A stretch of DNA of 30,605 bases from DAOVRL01 sp023128595 (GTDB lineage: Bacteria > Planctomycetota > Phycisphaerae > Sedimentisphaerales > Anaerobacaceae). This document shows positions 22,623-30,605 of this stretch, in pieces. The position numbers and the translations under genes are program-made. Numbering within the stretch: the first letter of the stretch is position 1; every line of letters begins with the position of its first letter. A model generated the notes under the pieces. That model was not told where the DNA came from and searched no databases. It saw only the letters and a list, made by a program, of their open reading frames with translations. The stretch lies in NCBI GenBank assembly GCA_030628155.1, contig DAOVRL010000032.1, positions 1-30,605 of the forward strand, written 5' to 3'.

Positions 22623-23609
22623 CTAAAACAGACTTTCTGCAAAGTCGTTTACGCTTTTCTCTTTTCGATTTTGCTGTTGGATGCTGAGTGAATTTCTCTC
22701 CCAGAATACGCCGTCGTGGTACCCTTGAATTGATCTGTCCGATTTAGTTTGATGCAGGCGTTTTGCGGCAAGGAGGCAGTATTCCTTCTCTATCTCGACG
22801 CCCAGAAACCGCCTATTGAGTTTTTTGGCCACAACGAGGGTGCTCCCAACACCGGCGAATGGGTCAAAAACAAGATCGTGCTCGTTGGAACTTGCCAAGA
22901 TCAACTTGGCCAACAACTTCTCAGGTTTCTGCGTGGGATGGTCGGTATTCTCCGGCATCGACCAGAAAGGCACTGTGATGTCACTCCAAAGATTGGATGG
23001 GTGTGTCAGCCGAAATTGGCCGTCAGAGGTGGCTTCCCAGTCCTTTGGGGCGCCGTTAGTATCGGTGTATGGCGCGAGGACCCTGCGCTTTAGCTTTACA
23101 TCAGCCACGTTGAATATATAATCATCCGAAACAGTGGCGAACCAAATATCTTCCGAAGCGTTTTTCCAATTCTGTTTCGCACCCCTGCCTTTTTCTCTCT
23201 CCCAGGTAATACGATTCCACACATTCAGATATTTCTCGAGAATGAGATGAACCGCTGTTGACGAATACCATTCGGAGCAGACATAGACCGATGCCCGTTT
23301 TTTGAGTTTCGGCAGCAGCTTAACAAGCAGCTCTTCGAACCACTTGACATAAGCAGAGATACTCTTTTTTCTGAAAGTAGTTGAGTTGAACGTCTTTGTA
23401 AGATTATAAGGGGGGTCCAATATGAGCAAGTCAACGAAGTTCAAGGGCAGGAAGTCTATGGCCTCAAAAACATCCTGGTTTACTATTCTGTTGGCGATTG
23501 CATCTATATCAACGGGGCTCGAAATACGTGTGAGCTCGTTGGCGTAGCCCTGCCTTTCTACCTCATCAAGGGTTATGGTTCGGTTTCTACGTGCCCTGAG
23601 CTTATTCAC
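22623..23609 (-). CDS. Site-specific DNA methyltransferase, N6-adenine/N4-cytosine beta class, apparently orphan
   Basis: This is an S-adenosylmethionine-dependent DNA amino-methyltransferase. Motif IV DPPY (65-68, in LILDPPYNL) precedes motif I DPFAGVGS (249-256), with HPTQKPEKL (224-232) between them. That circular order marks the beta class, and DPPY with NL points to N6-adenine. No restriction endonuclease lies beside it (the neighbours are exbD and clpX), so it looks like an orphan with a regulatory or epigenetic role, or the remnant of a system. The start is GTG 23609, with no in-frame ATG nearby and a weak ribosome-binding site. Base composition seems lower in GC than its neighbours, suggesting transfer. 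The target sequence cannot be told. Confidence 0.88.
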   Translation of the reverse strand: MNKLRARRNRTITLDEVERQGYANELTRISSPVDIDAIANRIVNQDVFEAIDFLPLNFVDLLILDPPYNLTKTFNSTTFRKKSISAYVKWFEELLVKLLPKLKKRASVYVCSEWYSSTAVHLILEKYLNVWNRITWEREKGRGAKQNWKNASEDIWFATVSDDYIFNVADVKLKRRVLAPYTDTNGAPKDWEATSDGQFRLTHPSNLWSDITVPFWSMPENTDHPTQKPEKLLAKLILASSNEHDLVFDPFAGVGSTLVVAKKLNRRFLGVEIEKEYCLLAAKRLHQTKSDRSIQGYHDGVFWERNSLSIQQQNRKEKSVNDFAESLF

Positions 23610-23646
23610 GTCCGGGACCCCACTAATTTCTCCAGGTTCCGACTCT

Positions 23647-24921
23647 TTATGCCGGTTCTTTTTCTTTTTTTGCTTTTTGTTTTGCCGTGAGCAGGTCGGC
23701 TTTTCCTTCGACGATATCGCGGGTGATTGCGTATCTTGCAGGTTTGGATTCTTCGGGCAGTTGATACATCAAATCGACCATCAGCTCCTCGGCAATCGCA
23801 CGCAGGGCGCGTGCGCCGGTATCGCGTTTGAGGGCCTTTTGTGCCAGGGCGTGGAGGGCGCCGTCTGAGAAATCGAGCTCGGCGTTTTCCATCTCGAAGA
23901 ACCTCTGATACTGTTTGATCAGCGCGTTTTTGGGCTTGGTCAGTATATCTATGAGCGCGCTTTCATCGAGCGCGGTGAGCGTGGTAATTACGGGGAGCCT
24001 GCCGACCATTTCGGGAATCATTCCGTACTCGATGATGTCCTCCGGTATCACCTGCCGCACCATATCGCTGTACTCGGTTTTATCATCGGTTCGCTGTGAC
24101 AGCTCCGAATCGAAGCCGATCATTTTTTTCCCGAGTCGTTTTTTGATGATGTTTTCGAGGCCCACAAACGTTCCGCCGCAAATAAAGAGTATCTGGGTGG
24201 TGTCGAGCTGTATGTAGGATTGTTCCGGATGCTTTCTGCCGCCCTGCGGCGGGATGTTGGCGGTGGTTCCTTCGAGCATTTTCAAAAGTGCCTGCTGAAC
24301 GCCTTCTCCGGAGACGTCGCGGGTGATTGAGACGTTCTGATATGTTTTGCCGACCTTGTCTATTTCGTCGATATAGACGATGCCCCGCTGGGCTTCTTCT
24401 ATGTCATAGTCGGCGGCCTGGAGCAGGCGCAGCAGGAAGTTCTCAACGTCTTCGCCGACGTACCCGGCTTCGGTGACGGTGGTGGCGTCGCATATTGCAA
24501 ACGGAACTTCGAGCTTATCGGCAAGCGTGCGTGCAAGGAGAGTTTTGCCCGAGCCGGTCGGGCCGATCAGCAGCACGTTGGATTTGTCTATCTCGACGTC
24601 ACTGTCACTGTCGCTGTGGAGCAGCCTTTTGTAATGGTTGTGCACGGCGACCGAGATATACTTCTTGGCGTGTTCCTGGCCGATTACGTACTCATCCAGA
24701 TACTCCTTGATCTCTTTCGGCCTGGGCATTTCTCTAAGTCCGATGCTGCCCTTGGTGGACCGTTTACGGTTCTGCTGGATGATATTGTGGCACAGCTCGA
24801 CACATTCCGGGCAGATGAAGACGTTGTTAGGCCCCTCGATGAGCGTATCGGCCTGGCTTCCCGACCGGCCGCAAAAACTGCAGATCGCCTTGGGCCTTCT
24901 GGTATTTGATTTCTTGGCCAT
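23647..24921 (-). CDS. clpX: ATP-dependent protease ATPase subunit ClpX
   Basis: This is the AAA+ unfoldase that feeds tagged proteins to ClpP. The zinc-binding domain has C14, C17, C37 and C40. Walker A is GPTGSGKT (120-127), the pore loop GYVG is at 153-156, Walker B is IVYIDEIDK (181-189), pore-2 RKH is at 229-231, and the ClpP-docking IGF loop is at 268-270. The length of 424 aa is normal. The ATG at 24921 has AGGA eight bases upstream. No clpP is adjacent, although clpP-clpX pairing is common. A candidate promoter lies at 24972-25000. Confidence 0.97.
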   Translation of the reverse strand: MAKKSNTRRPKAICSFCGRSGSQADTLIEGPNNVFICPECVELCHNIIQQNRKRSTKGSIGLREMPRPKEIKEYLDEYVIGQEHAKKYISVAVHNHYKRLLHSDSDSDVEIDKSNVLLIGPTGSGKTLLARTLADKLEVPFAICDATTVTEAGYVGEDVENFLLRLLQAADYDIEEAQRGIVYIDEIDKVGKTYQNVSITRDVSGEGVQQALLKMLEGTTANIPPQGGRKHPEQSYIQLDTTQILFICGGTFVGLENIIKKRLGKKMIGFDSELSQRTDDKTEYSDMVRQVIPEDIIEYGMIPEMVGRLPVITTLTALDESALIDILTKPKNALIKQYQRFFEMENAELDFSDGALHALAQKALKRDTGARALRAIAEELMVDLMYQLPEESKPARYAITRDIVEGKADLLTAKQKAKKEKEPA

Positions 24922-24971
24922 TACTTTTTTCCTGTTCTTAGATTGGCTTTAGCTTATCCAGTACCTTGTAC

Positions 24972-25000
24972 ATTTTAGCTCATTGGCGTTGAAAAAGCAA
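24972..25000 (-). promoter_or_regulatory. Candidate sigma70-type promoter for clpX
   Basis: Read on the minus strand, TTGCTT (24995-25000) and TAAAAT (24972-24977) are 17 bases apart and lie about 50-75 bases before the clpX start. The -10 matches at five of six bases, the -35 only at three, so this is a moderate candidate. Confidence 0.4.
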
Positions 25001-25042
25001 GCTATAAGCCGGGGTCTGCAGCGTTGTTTGAGCCATTTTTGT

Positions 25043-26647
25043 CTATCTTTTGTGGGTAAGCTGACTTTTCTTCAGCGTAAGCGTATGGATAAGGTCGTTA
25101 TCAATGTTGACGATTTCGTACGTAAGCTGCGGATCGGCCAGGGTCGTGTCGAATGTGATCAGTCCGACGGAGCATTTCTTGTTGTAGCCGAATATCGCAC
25201 CGGGAATCAGGCCGTGCGTGTGGATGTTGGTCAGTCTCGAACTCTCAAACTCGTACAGGGTATATCCGTTGTCCCGTTCAATGGTCCGTGCTTCGGAGCG
25301 GTGGCGGTCGGCGGATATTAGTATTACGCCGTCGATCTTGTTGGCTTCGAGGAAGGAGAAGATTTCCTCGCGTTCGGCCTTGTAGCCCTGCCAGGGGTCG
25401 CGGCTGCCGGGCTTTACGCCGAAGGCCCAGGGTACGGGCGAGGCAAGGACCTTGAATGTGCCCGTCGAGCCCTTTAGCTTCTTGAAAAGCCACTTCTTCT
25501 GGACTTCGCCGAGCATCGAGGGATTTTCACTCTTGGGCTTAGTCCGGTAGTATCGTCCGTCGAGCATAAAGAAATCGACATCATTGATGGAGAAATCGAA
25601 CCAGCAGCCCGGCTGATCCTCGTCCTCGCTGCCGCCGGCATAGTAGGGATTGTTCCAGTTATTTACAAACGTGTGCCAGACGGGGATTTTCCACTTGGGC
25701 TCGCGAATTTCGGGGCCGCCCCAGCCGTCGTTGGTGGTGAAGTCGTGGTCGTCCCAGATGGCATAGATGGGCGTTGAGGCGACAAAGCTGCGATATTCGG
25801 GACGCGACTGACGGCGATAGTAGCAGTATTGCTGGACGGCACGCTTGGTTGGGTGGTCGATATAGACGTTGTCGCCGAGGAATAGAAATGCGGTGAGGTT
25901 GTTCGATGCGATCGTGTTCCACATTCTTTCGTACTGCGGGGTGTAACCGGCCCCGCCGCCGAATCCGATCTGAAATTTGGCTTTCGAGCCGGCGGCAGGA
26001 AATGTGCTGAACGAAGGGCGCCTCGGCTGTCTCTTGCCGTCTATCAGCAGCTCATAGTAATACCGGGTATCGGGCTTTAGCCCCTCGACGGCAACAACGG
26101 CGGTGTAATCCTTGTCCTTATTTGTTTTGGCGATATTGGACTTGATGGGCGAGCGCATCTTCTCCGAGGTGGCGACGAGGACCTGGACGGGTACTTCATT
26201 GGCCGTGCGGACCCAGAACTTCGCGCTGCGGTCGCTCACGCAGCCGAGCATAGGACCGTGTATGAGCTCTTGGCCGTGCTTTTTGGCCAACGCCTTGAAC
26301 TCGGCGCTGTCGGTCAGAGGTTTGAGCAGGTCTCTGGGGCCGGCGATAAAACGACCAAAAGGCAGTCCCCCGCCTACAGCCATTCTGACGTGATCAAGAG
26401 CTTTGCCAAGGTCCTGCTTCTGGGTGTAGGCCACAGCCAGGCCGTATATCGATTCCAGATCTCCCGCATTCTTCTCAAGGTACTTCCCCATTTGCCCGAC
26501 GGCCCTGTCGGTCTTGCCGTCAACAATCAGGGAGATCATATTCCTGGTCTGCTGCTTGTATTGTGCCGCGGGGCAGATAATGGCAGCCGACAGAAGTAGC
26601 ATCGTGCAGACAAGAAACAACGAAGAGGATTTTTTCTTGGAGTTCAT
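25043..26647 (-). CDS. PhoD-like phosphatase/phosphodiesterase with helical N-terminal extension
   Basis: A secreted metallophosphoesterase of the PhoD type. A signal peptide (to about 28, LLLSAAIICPAA) is followed by a TPR-like helical part (about 30-125). A fibronectin-like PhoD N-terminal domain follows (SDRSAKFWVRTANEVPVQV, about 138-156). The catalytic domain has FLGDNVYID (256-264), IWDDHDFTTND (297-307) and SADRHRSE (445-452); their Asp, Asn and His residues match the metal ligands of the family. At 534 aa it is a normal PhoD length, but part of that is the helical extension. The substrate could be phosphodiesters such as teichoic-type polymers or phospholipids; this is not visible. 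It stands as its own unit between clpX and the pseudogene. Confidence 0.85.
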   Translation of the reverse strand: MNSKKKSSSLFLVCTMLLLSAAIICPAAQYKQQTRNMISLIVDGKTDRAVGQMGKYLEKNAGDLESIYGLAVAYTQKQDLGKALDHVRMAVGGGLPFGRFIAGPRDLLKPLTDSAEFKALAKKHGQELIHGPMLGCVSDRSAKFWVRTANEVPVQVLVATSEKMRSPIKSNIAKTNKDKDYTAVVAVEGLKPDTRYYYELLIDGKRQPRRPSFSTFPAAGSKAKFQIGFGGGAGYTPQYERMWNTIASNNLTAFLFLGDNVYIDHPTKRAVQQYCYYRRQSRPEYRSFVASTPIYAIWDDHDFTTNDGWGGPEIREPKWKIPVWHTFVNNWNNPYYAGGSEDEDQPGCWFDFSINDVDFFMLDGRYYRTKPKSENPSMLGEVQKKWLFKKLKGSTGTFKVLASPVPWAFGVKPGSRDPWQGYKAEREEIFSFLEANKIDGVILISADRHRSEARTIERDNGYTLYEFESSRLTNIHTHGLIPGAIFGYNKKCSVGLITFDTTLADPQLTYEIVNIDNDLIHTLTLKKSQLTHKR

Positions 26648-26776
26648 TTGTTCTCAACCTCGATATAAGCCAACATCGTCCCGCTTCCACAAAGCCACTG
26701 CGCTTTGCGAACGGTCCGAAAAGAAACTCTATCACAAATAATCCGCACGTCCTAAAACCGGTTTGGCCGGGGTTTG

Positions 26777-27273
26777 TCAGACATCGGTAATACGATCGAG
26801 CTGGCTTGCAGGCAGCGCAAAGACCTTTTTGCTTAGAGGGTAATATTCGTTACCCGGGTATATAACAAAGGCATGCGCGGGTTGCAAGTCGGAAAACGCC
26901 GACCAGAAGCCCTTGGTTGGCCTCGGTTCTAATGAGTATTTCACTTCAATTGCTACTATTGACTTCTTGCCGCTCGGCTGAACGATAAGGTCTATTTCAG
27001 CGCCCGCGCTTGTTCGATAGAAGAAAGTCATCCACGATTTAGGGATAATGGCAATAATCTGCTCTATAATCCAGCCTTCCCATGAAGCACCAGCCGAGGG
27101 ATGGCCAAGTCGGATGGACGTTCCAGGTCCAGATACACGACCTGCCGATTCCATTGTCCAGCTATCATCTTGGCCAAAGTGGTTTTGCCGACCTGCCGGG
27201 CGCCGAGCAGTCCAACAATGGGGAATTTCTCTAATGATTCTTCAATATGGTCTCTTATGTACCGATTTATCAT
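26777..27273 (-). pseudogene. Remnant of an AAA_14/DUF4143-type ATPase, internal deletion and frame change
   Basis: The start (MINRYIRDHIEESLEKFPIVGLLGARQVGKTTL, in frame to 27064) carries the Walker A GARQVGKTT and YLDLERPSDLA of the AAA_14 family. Its frame stops soon after. The end (PSAGASWEGWIIEQII to LDRITDV) is the C-terminal part of DUF4143, with nuclease-like features (AEIDLIV then AIEVKY, a PD-(D/E)XK-like pair), but lies in another frame. The two meet at about 27100, and the whole central ATPase and DUF4143 start (roughly 220 residues of a usual 380-400) are missing. It is therefore non-functional. The coding frames are 27064-27273 and 26777-about 27110. Confidence 0.85.
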
Positions 27274-27310
27274 CCTTGTAATATGCCAGTTAAAGTTTCA
27301 TTTTACAAGG
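27274..27310 (-). promoter_or_regulatory. Inverted repeat abutting the ATPase remnant start
   Basis: CCTTGTAA (27274-27281) and TTACAAGG (27303-27310) are perfect; including ATG/CAT the arms are 12 bp with one mismatch. It directly touches the ATG of the decayed ATPase gene, so it could have been an operator or an mRNA hairpin covering the ribosome-binding AAGG. Confidence 0.55.
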
Positions 27311-27415
27311 GAAAATCCCCGTTTTTTTAGGCCGCCTCTTTGTCAATACTAATGTAACCTCAATTCACATAACAACTTGGACAAGCCTGTATTCGAACAG
27401 ACTTTCATGACTATC

Positions 27416-29722
27416 TCAGCGGCACTGCTGTTTTAGCGAATTGAGTTTCTCGGCCCATAGAGGCGGGATATCGGCGAAGCTGTTTTGGAGGACCTCGATG
27501 GTATGCAGGACGTCTTTGTTTTGCGTCTGCGGCATTTTCGCCCAGCAGTAAAACTCGTAGAACCTGGCTCGCCACCACTTGGGGCTTCTTTGGCTTGGCG
27601 GGGGGGAGCGTTTCTTATGAATTTCGGCGACCTTGGCCCACAGACCTGCGGCGGCGGCGAATTCGCCCCGGGCGGTGAGCAGTCTTGCCCGGCAGCGAAG
27701 AAAATCCACGTTGTTCCTTTTGTCATCGTCGGGCAGGGCATTGAGCAGTTTTTCGATCTGCGACAATTTCTGCTGATCGCTTGATGGGCCAAGGAGCGAT
27801 ACCTCGGCGAGGTATAAGCGGGCCCGGCCGACGGGAATGAGGCCGTAGGTCGATAGGGAAATTCGCTCGCAATATCGAGCGATTGTCTGAGAGTTATTCA
27901 AGAGCCTGGCGAAATCGGCTGAGCTTTGTTGCAACTGCTCGATTCCGTCGAGGATCCGGACAAGGAGCCGCTCGGCCTCGATGACGTGCTCGTGATTGTC
28001 TGTGGGGCAGATTTTGGCCATGCACTCGGCGGACTCAGCCAGCCTGCCCAAATGCCGCAGGGCCTTCGATTTGAAGACGTTCAGGTTGGGATCATTGTCT
28101 ATTTCGCAGTCGGTGAGAATATCGAGGACCTTTTGTGCCTCGGCCTTATCCCGGGCGTCGAGAAGCAGTTGGCAGTATATGCGCATTGTTTCGGCTCGGA
28201 CGTTAGTCGGACCGTTTTCCTCGGTGCAGTTGCGCAGCAGGTCGAGTAATTCCTTGGATATCTCAGTCTTGCTCTTGCGATGGCGATAATAATCCTCAAT
28301 GATCCTATATCTTATAAGGTCCAGCTTTGCCCTGTAGCGTCGGCTTGCCGTGGGTGTCTCGGCGATTTTGGTCAGTAGTTCGGCGCCCTCGTCTTTCCGG
28401 CCGGCCTCCATCAGGGCGGTGGCGTAGCAGTACTCCAGCTCCTGGTCTGTCGGCCCACCGGCGATCTGCCGATAGGCCTCGAGGACGTCCGGCACGAGAC
28501 GGTAGTCGGCTTGCTCGACGGCGTTCATATTGCAAACGAGCCTCGCGGCCTGCTCTGCGATCTTCTCCGCCTCCATATTTAGTCTGGGACTTTTGTGTTC
28601 CTTTTGGAGCCTGGCCGCCTTTATCAAAAGCTCAGCCGCCTCGGTCGGTGAGGTCTTCGCTGATGCCGCCGCCGTAACGTAAAGGATCAGGGGGGTCCGG
28701 AATTCTTGAGCGTTTGAGAGGCGGCGCAACAGTATTACGTAATCCTCAGCTTGGTTTCTCCAGGCGGTCTGGGCGGCCAGCTCTGCTTCGAGTATGCTGA
28801 TTTCCCGCAAGTCCAATTGTTTGTGTTCGAGACGATGGGAGAGGTCCGCCAGAGCCAGTGAGCCGAGGATGTTTTCTATCTGTGGCCAGGTGCGTACGGT
28901 TTTTTCAAATGCTTGGGGCCGGTTCAGTCGCCGCTGCAGGCAAGCCAAAGATAGGACCAGCTCAAGGTCCTGGGCGCCGGTGCTCCGGGCAAGCTCGTCT
29001 GTCAGTTTATTCGGCCGGCCAGGTTCGCGTGGGCCGAGCAGTTTGATCCTTTCAATAGCTATCTTGAAAACGGTCGAATGGCGCATGTCGGACCGCACTG
29101 CGAGCGAGTCAAACTCCTTTTTGGCCGACGGCTTGTAGGCCGGGTCCGTCCGGGCGAGCAAGGCGAGGGCTTTGCCTTTGAGGAGCTGCAAATAAGCTGT
29201 GTTGTTGTAGTCTTGGCTCAGCGAGTCTATCCGGGCCAGTATCCGGTGCAGTATTTCATCTCGAGCCGCTTGCTCGGCGCAGAGCGCGACGCAGAAATCG
29301 ATTTGGCATTTGTTCAAATTGGTCGCGTACAGGTCGGCGAAGAGCTTTCGCCACAGGCCTGTCGAGCCGTATCTATCGTCCCAGTCGTCGCCCTCATACT
29401 CTTCGATTTGGCCTTTCAGTTTCCCTTGCGACTCGGCGATTGCGCGCAGTTGGTCCGAAGCCCGTCTTGCAAGGTCGTACAACTTCTGCCTGTTACGTTC
29501 CTTCAGGAATCTGCCGCTATACTCATATTGAAAACGCAGCTTGATGCTTTTCTGGAGAAATGCGTCGGTGGTCTGCCTGGCGGTTTGGGCGAGCTTATTG
29601 ATATCGTCGGCTCTCGGCAGTGTATCGGCCCGGCTTGCGAGAGAAATGACTAATGAAAAGGCAAAGGCTGAAAACCATAGCCTGATACTCAAAACCCGGT
29701 TTCTCCTATTGCTCTGTCGCAT
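27416..29722 (-). CDS. Large exported helical-repeat (TPR-like) protein
   Basis: A signal peptide (RLWFSAFAFSLVISLASRA) leads into about 735 residues of predicted helix hairpins with the A/L/Y patterns of tetratricopeptide-like repeats (for example YCYATALMEAGRKDEGAELL and CRARLLTARGEFAAAAGLW). No catalytic domain is seen. I take ATG 29722 as the start; the longer open frame (to 29773) is translated from an interspersed repeat. The protein is 768 aa. It lies downstream of the second ExbD, on the same strand, with a 202-bp gap holding the repeat. A periplasmic scaffold, possibly for the ExbD machine, is an inference from position only. Confidence 0.75.
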   Translation of the reverse strand: MRQSNRRNRVLSIRLWFSAFAFSLVISLASRADTLPRADDINKLAQTARQTTDAFLQKSIKLRFQYEYSGRFLKERNRQKLYDLARRASDQLRAIAESQGKLKGQIEEYEGDDWDDRYGSTGLWRKLFADLYATNLNKCQIDFCVALCAEQAARDEILHRILARIDSLSQDYNNTAYLQLLKGKALALLARTDPAYKPSAKKEFDSLAVRSDMRHSTVFKIAIERIKLLGPREPGRPNKLTDELARSTGAQDLELVLSLACLQRRLNRPQAFEKTVRTWPQIENILGSLALADLSHRLEHKQLDLREISILEAELAAQTAWRNQAEDYVILLRRLSNAQEFRTPLILYVTAAASAKTSPTEAAELLIKAARLQKEHKSPRLNMEAEKIAEQAARLVCNMNAVEQADYRLVPDVLEAYRQIAGGPTDQELEYCYATALMEAGRKDEGAELLTKIAETPTASRRYRAKLDLIRYRIIEDYYRHRKSKTEISKELLDLLRNCTEENGPTNVRAETMRIYCQLLLDARDKAEAQKVLDILTDCEIDNDPNLNVFKSKALRHLGRLAESAECMAKICPTDNHEHVIEAERLLVRILDGIEQLQQSSADFARLLNNSQTIARYCERISLSTYGLIPVGRARLYLAEVSLLGPSSDQQKLSQIEKLLNALPDDDKRNNVDFLRCRARLLTARGEFAAAAGLWAKVAEIHKKRSPPPSQRSPKWWRARFYEFYCWAKMPQTQNKDVLHTIEVLQNSFADIPPLWAEKLNSLKQQCR

Positions 29723-29737
29723 AAGATTTGAGGGGTC

Positions 29738-29820
29738 GTCATTGCGAAGTCCGCCATAGGCGGGCCGCGGCAATCTCGTATAGCAAAGATCGGAGATTGC
29801 TTCGCTTCGCTCGCAATGAC
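29738..29820. repeat. Interspersed palindromic repeat, clean 83-bp copy
   Basis: The ends GTCATTGCGA and TCGCAATGAC are perfect inverted complements. Inside, GCAATCTC and GAGATTGC form a second pair, and CCGCCATAGGCGG a third. It shares its words with the composite copy at 12179-12319. Confidence 0.85.
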
Positions 29821-29924
29821 ACTCTGCATGTTATCTGGTCCAGACTCCTATCTTCGAGCTCGACTTTTGATTCTAAGCTCCGGTCCTATACTTTGCGCTT
29901 TGCGGTCATAGTTCGCCGGTGCGG

Positions 29925-30425
29925 TCACTCGGTCATTCTAAATGTGATGTCGGTAAGGCCGGCACCGAAGAAGAGGTTGTATATTTTCGCTAAGTACTCC
30001 CATTTAACTTCGGGGCCGCAAATAATTTCGACCGGGTCGCCGGCGAACCTCTTCTGGGTGCGCAGGCTCTCGGCTATCTTGTCCATCAGCAAGGCCAGAT
30101 TTGCGTCGATTGTTTCGTTGTCTATCTGCACCGTGTGGAGCTGGCCTATTTGGACCCGGCAGCCGATCTGCGTTGCGAAGATATATATTTCCAGCGCTTC
30201 GGGTCTTCCAAGGACGGCGTCCTGTGCCTGTGCGGCGGGCAGTTGGAAGGGCAGGAAGTCTTCCTGCGGGCGCCATTTTGCCGTCACGAGAAAGAATATC
30301 AGCAGCAGGAAAATCATATCGATCATCGGCGCCATACGCAGAGCAGAGCCTCGCCTGGGCCGTGCTCTTCGGCTTAGCCGGTCGAAAACTTCTCTCTGAA
30401 TGCTGTCGATTCCTGTTGTTTCCAA
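29925..30425 (-). CDS. Second ExbD/TolR-like protein
   Basis: A basic cytosolic start (RLSRRARPRRGSALR) precedes MAPMIDMIFLLLIFFLVT, with the conserved aspartate D36. A periplasmic domain follows and ends KWEYLAKIYNLFFGAGLTDI, where other ExbD proteins have their final helix and strand. At 166 aa it is slightly long. The start is TTG 30425 with GAGGA six bases before it. It is divergent in sequence from the ExbD at 22072. Its upstream neighbour, 29 bp away, is the partial gene at 30455, perhaps its ExbB/TolQ partner. Confidence 0.85.
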   Translation of the reverse strand: METTGIDSIQREVFDRLSRRARPRRGSALRMAPMIDMIFLLLIFFLVTAKWRPQEDFLPFQLPAAQAQDAVLGRPEALEIYIFATQIGCRVQIGQLHTVQIDNETIDANLALLMDKIAESLRTQKRFAGDPVEIICGPEVKWEYLAKIYNLFFGAGLTDITFRMTE

Positions 30426-30454
30426 TGGAATTCCTCGAATGTCGATTCACGGCT

Positions 30455-30605
30455 TCACGAGCCGCGGGTGGCGAATTCAGCGCCCCGGTGCAGGGCTTCG
30501 GTGTTCACCGGCAATGTTTGATGATACCGTTTGGCCAGGACCTCGGGTAAAGATGCCGCCGCCGCGTCGGGGCTCAAGTACCCTCGCTTTTGCAAGTATG
30601 CCCCC
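30455..30605 (-). CDS. C-terminal end of an unknown gene upstream of exbD (5' truncated by window edge)
   Basis: One minus-strand frame stays open from the window edge to TGA 30455-30457. It reads AYLQKRGYLSPDA, then LPEVLAKRYHQTLPVNTEAL, and ends ATRGS. The spacing of 29 bp to the ExbD gene suggests one operon. ExbB/TolQ-like channels often precede ExbD, but the visible tail has no diagnostic motif, so the identity is a guess. Confidence 0.45.
   Translation of the reverse strand, partial: GAYLQKRGYLSPDAAAASLPEVLAKRYHQTLPVNTEALHRGAEFATRGS

Noticed and set aside
29723..29773. 17-residue extension of the helical-repeat protein
   Set aside because: Encoded mostly by the palindromic repeat at 29738-29820; the signal peptide begins properly after ATG 29722.

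Overview
The window looks like a chromosomal segment of a Gram-negative, didermal bacterium, most likely Planctomycetota of the Phycisphaerae type. This is inferred from gene content and style, not from a marker gene. The pointers are an LptD-like outer-membrane assembly protein, LolC/LolE/LolD-type genes, a TorF-like porin, two ExbD proteins, Asp/Asn-rich linkers of the DPNDAND kind, and many short palindromic interspersed repeats between genes. Base composition is moderately GC-rich. The first gene is visibly more A+T-rich, and the DNA methyltransferase appears somewhat so. No rRNA, tRNA or CRISPR array was recognised.

Layout. 1-540: 3' end of a surface or tail-fibre-like gene. 564-2188 (minus): PilT ATPase and a small unknown protein. 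2449-6480 (plus): LptD-like protein and class II fructose-bisphosphate aldolase. 6481-6814 has no gene: 6481-6599 shows nothing I recognise, and 6600-6797 holds a MITE-like element with 25-bp perfect inverted repeats and 11-bp flanking direct repeats. 6815-14622 (plus): S41 protease, lysyl-tRNA synthetase, and a LolC/LolE/LolD-like lipoprotein-export set whose two permeases are separated by 298 bp of interspersed repeats. 14623-14883: one palindromic repeat carrying a nested 120-bp insertion with an 8-bp target duplication. 14884-15747: branched-chain aminotransferase, then a hairpin terminator shared with a convergent TorF-like porin (15930-16784, minus).

17024-22569 (plus) reads as one operon: RarA, 5-formyl-THF cyclo-ligase, LysM + L,D-transpeptidase, a membrane-anchored VWA protein, ExbB/TolQ and ExbD. 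This suggests an energised envelope machine next to a peptidoglycan cross-linking enzyme. 22623-30605 is all on the minus strand: an orphan DNA methyltransferase, ClpX, a PhoD-like phosphatase, a decayed AAA/DUF4143 ATPase, a 768-residue helical-repeat exported protein, a second ExbD, and the C-terminal end of the gene before it.

The most unusual signals are: (i) a 50-residue XRE-type helix-turn-helix-like segment inside the predicted periplasmic loop of the LolE-like permease; (ii) the 176-bp structured element upstream of the S41 protease; (iii) the repeat-in-repeat insertion before the aminotransferase; (iv) a hairpin repeat family with a compensatory base-pair change between its two copies here; (v) the VWA-ExbB-ExbD-L,D-transpeptidase neighbourhood.
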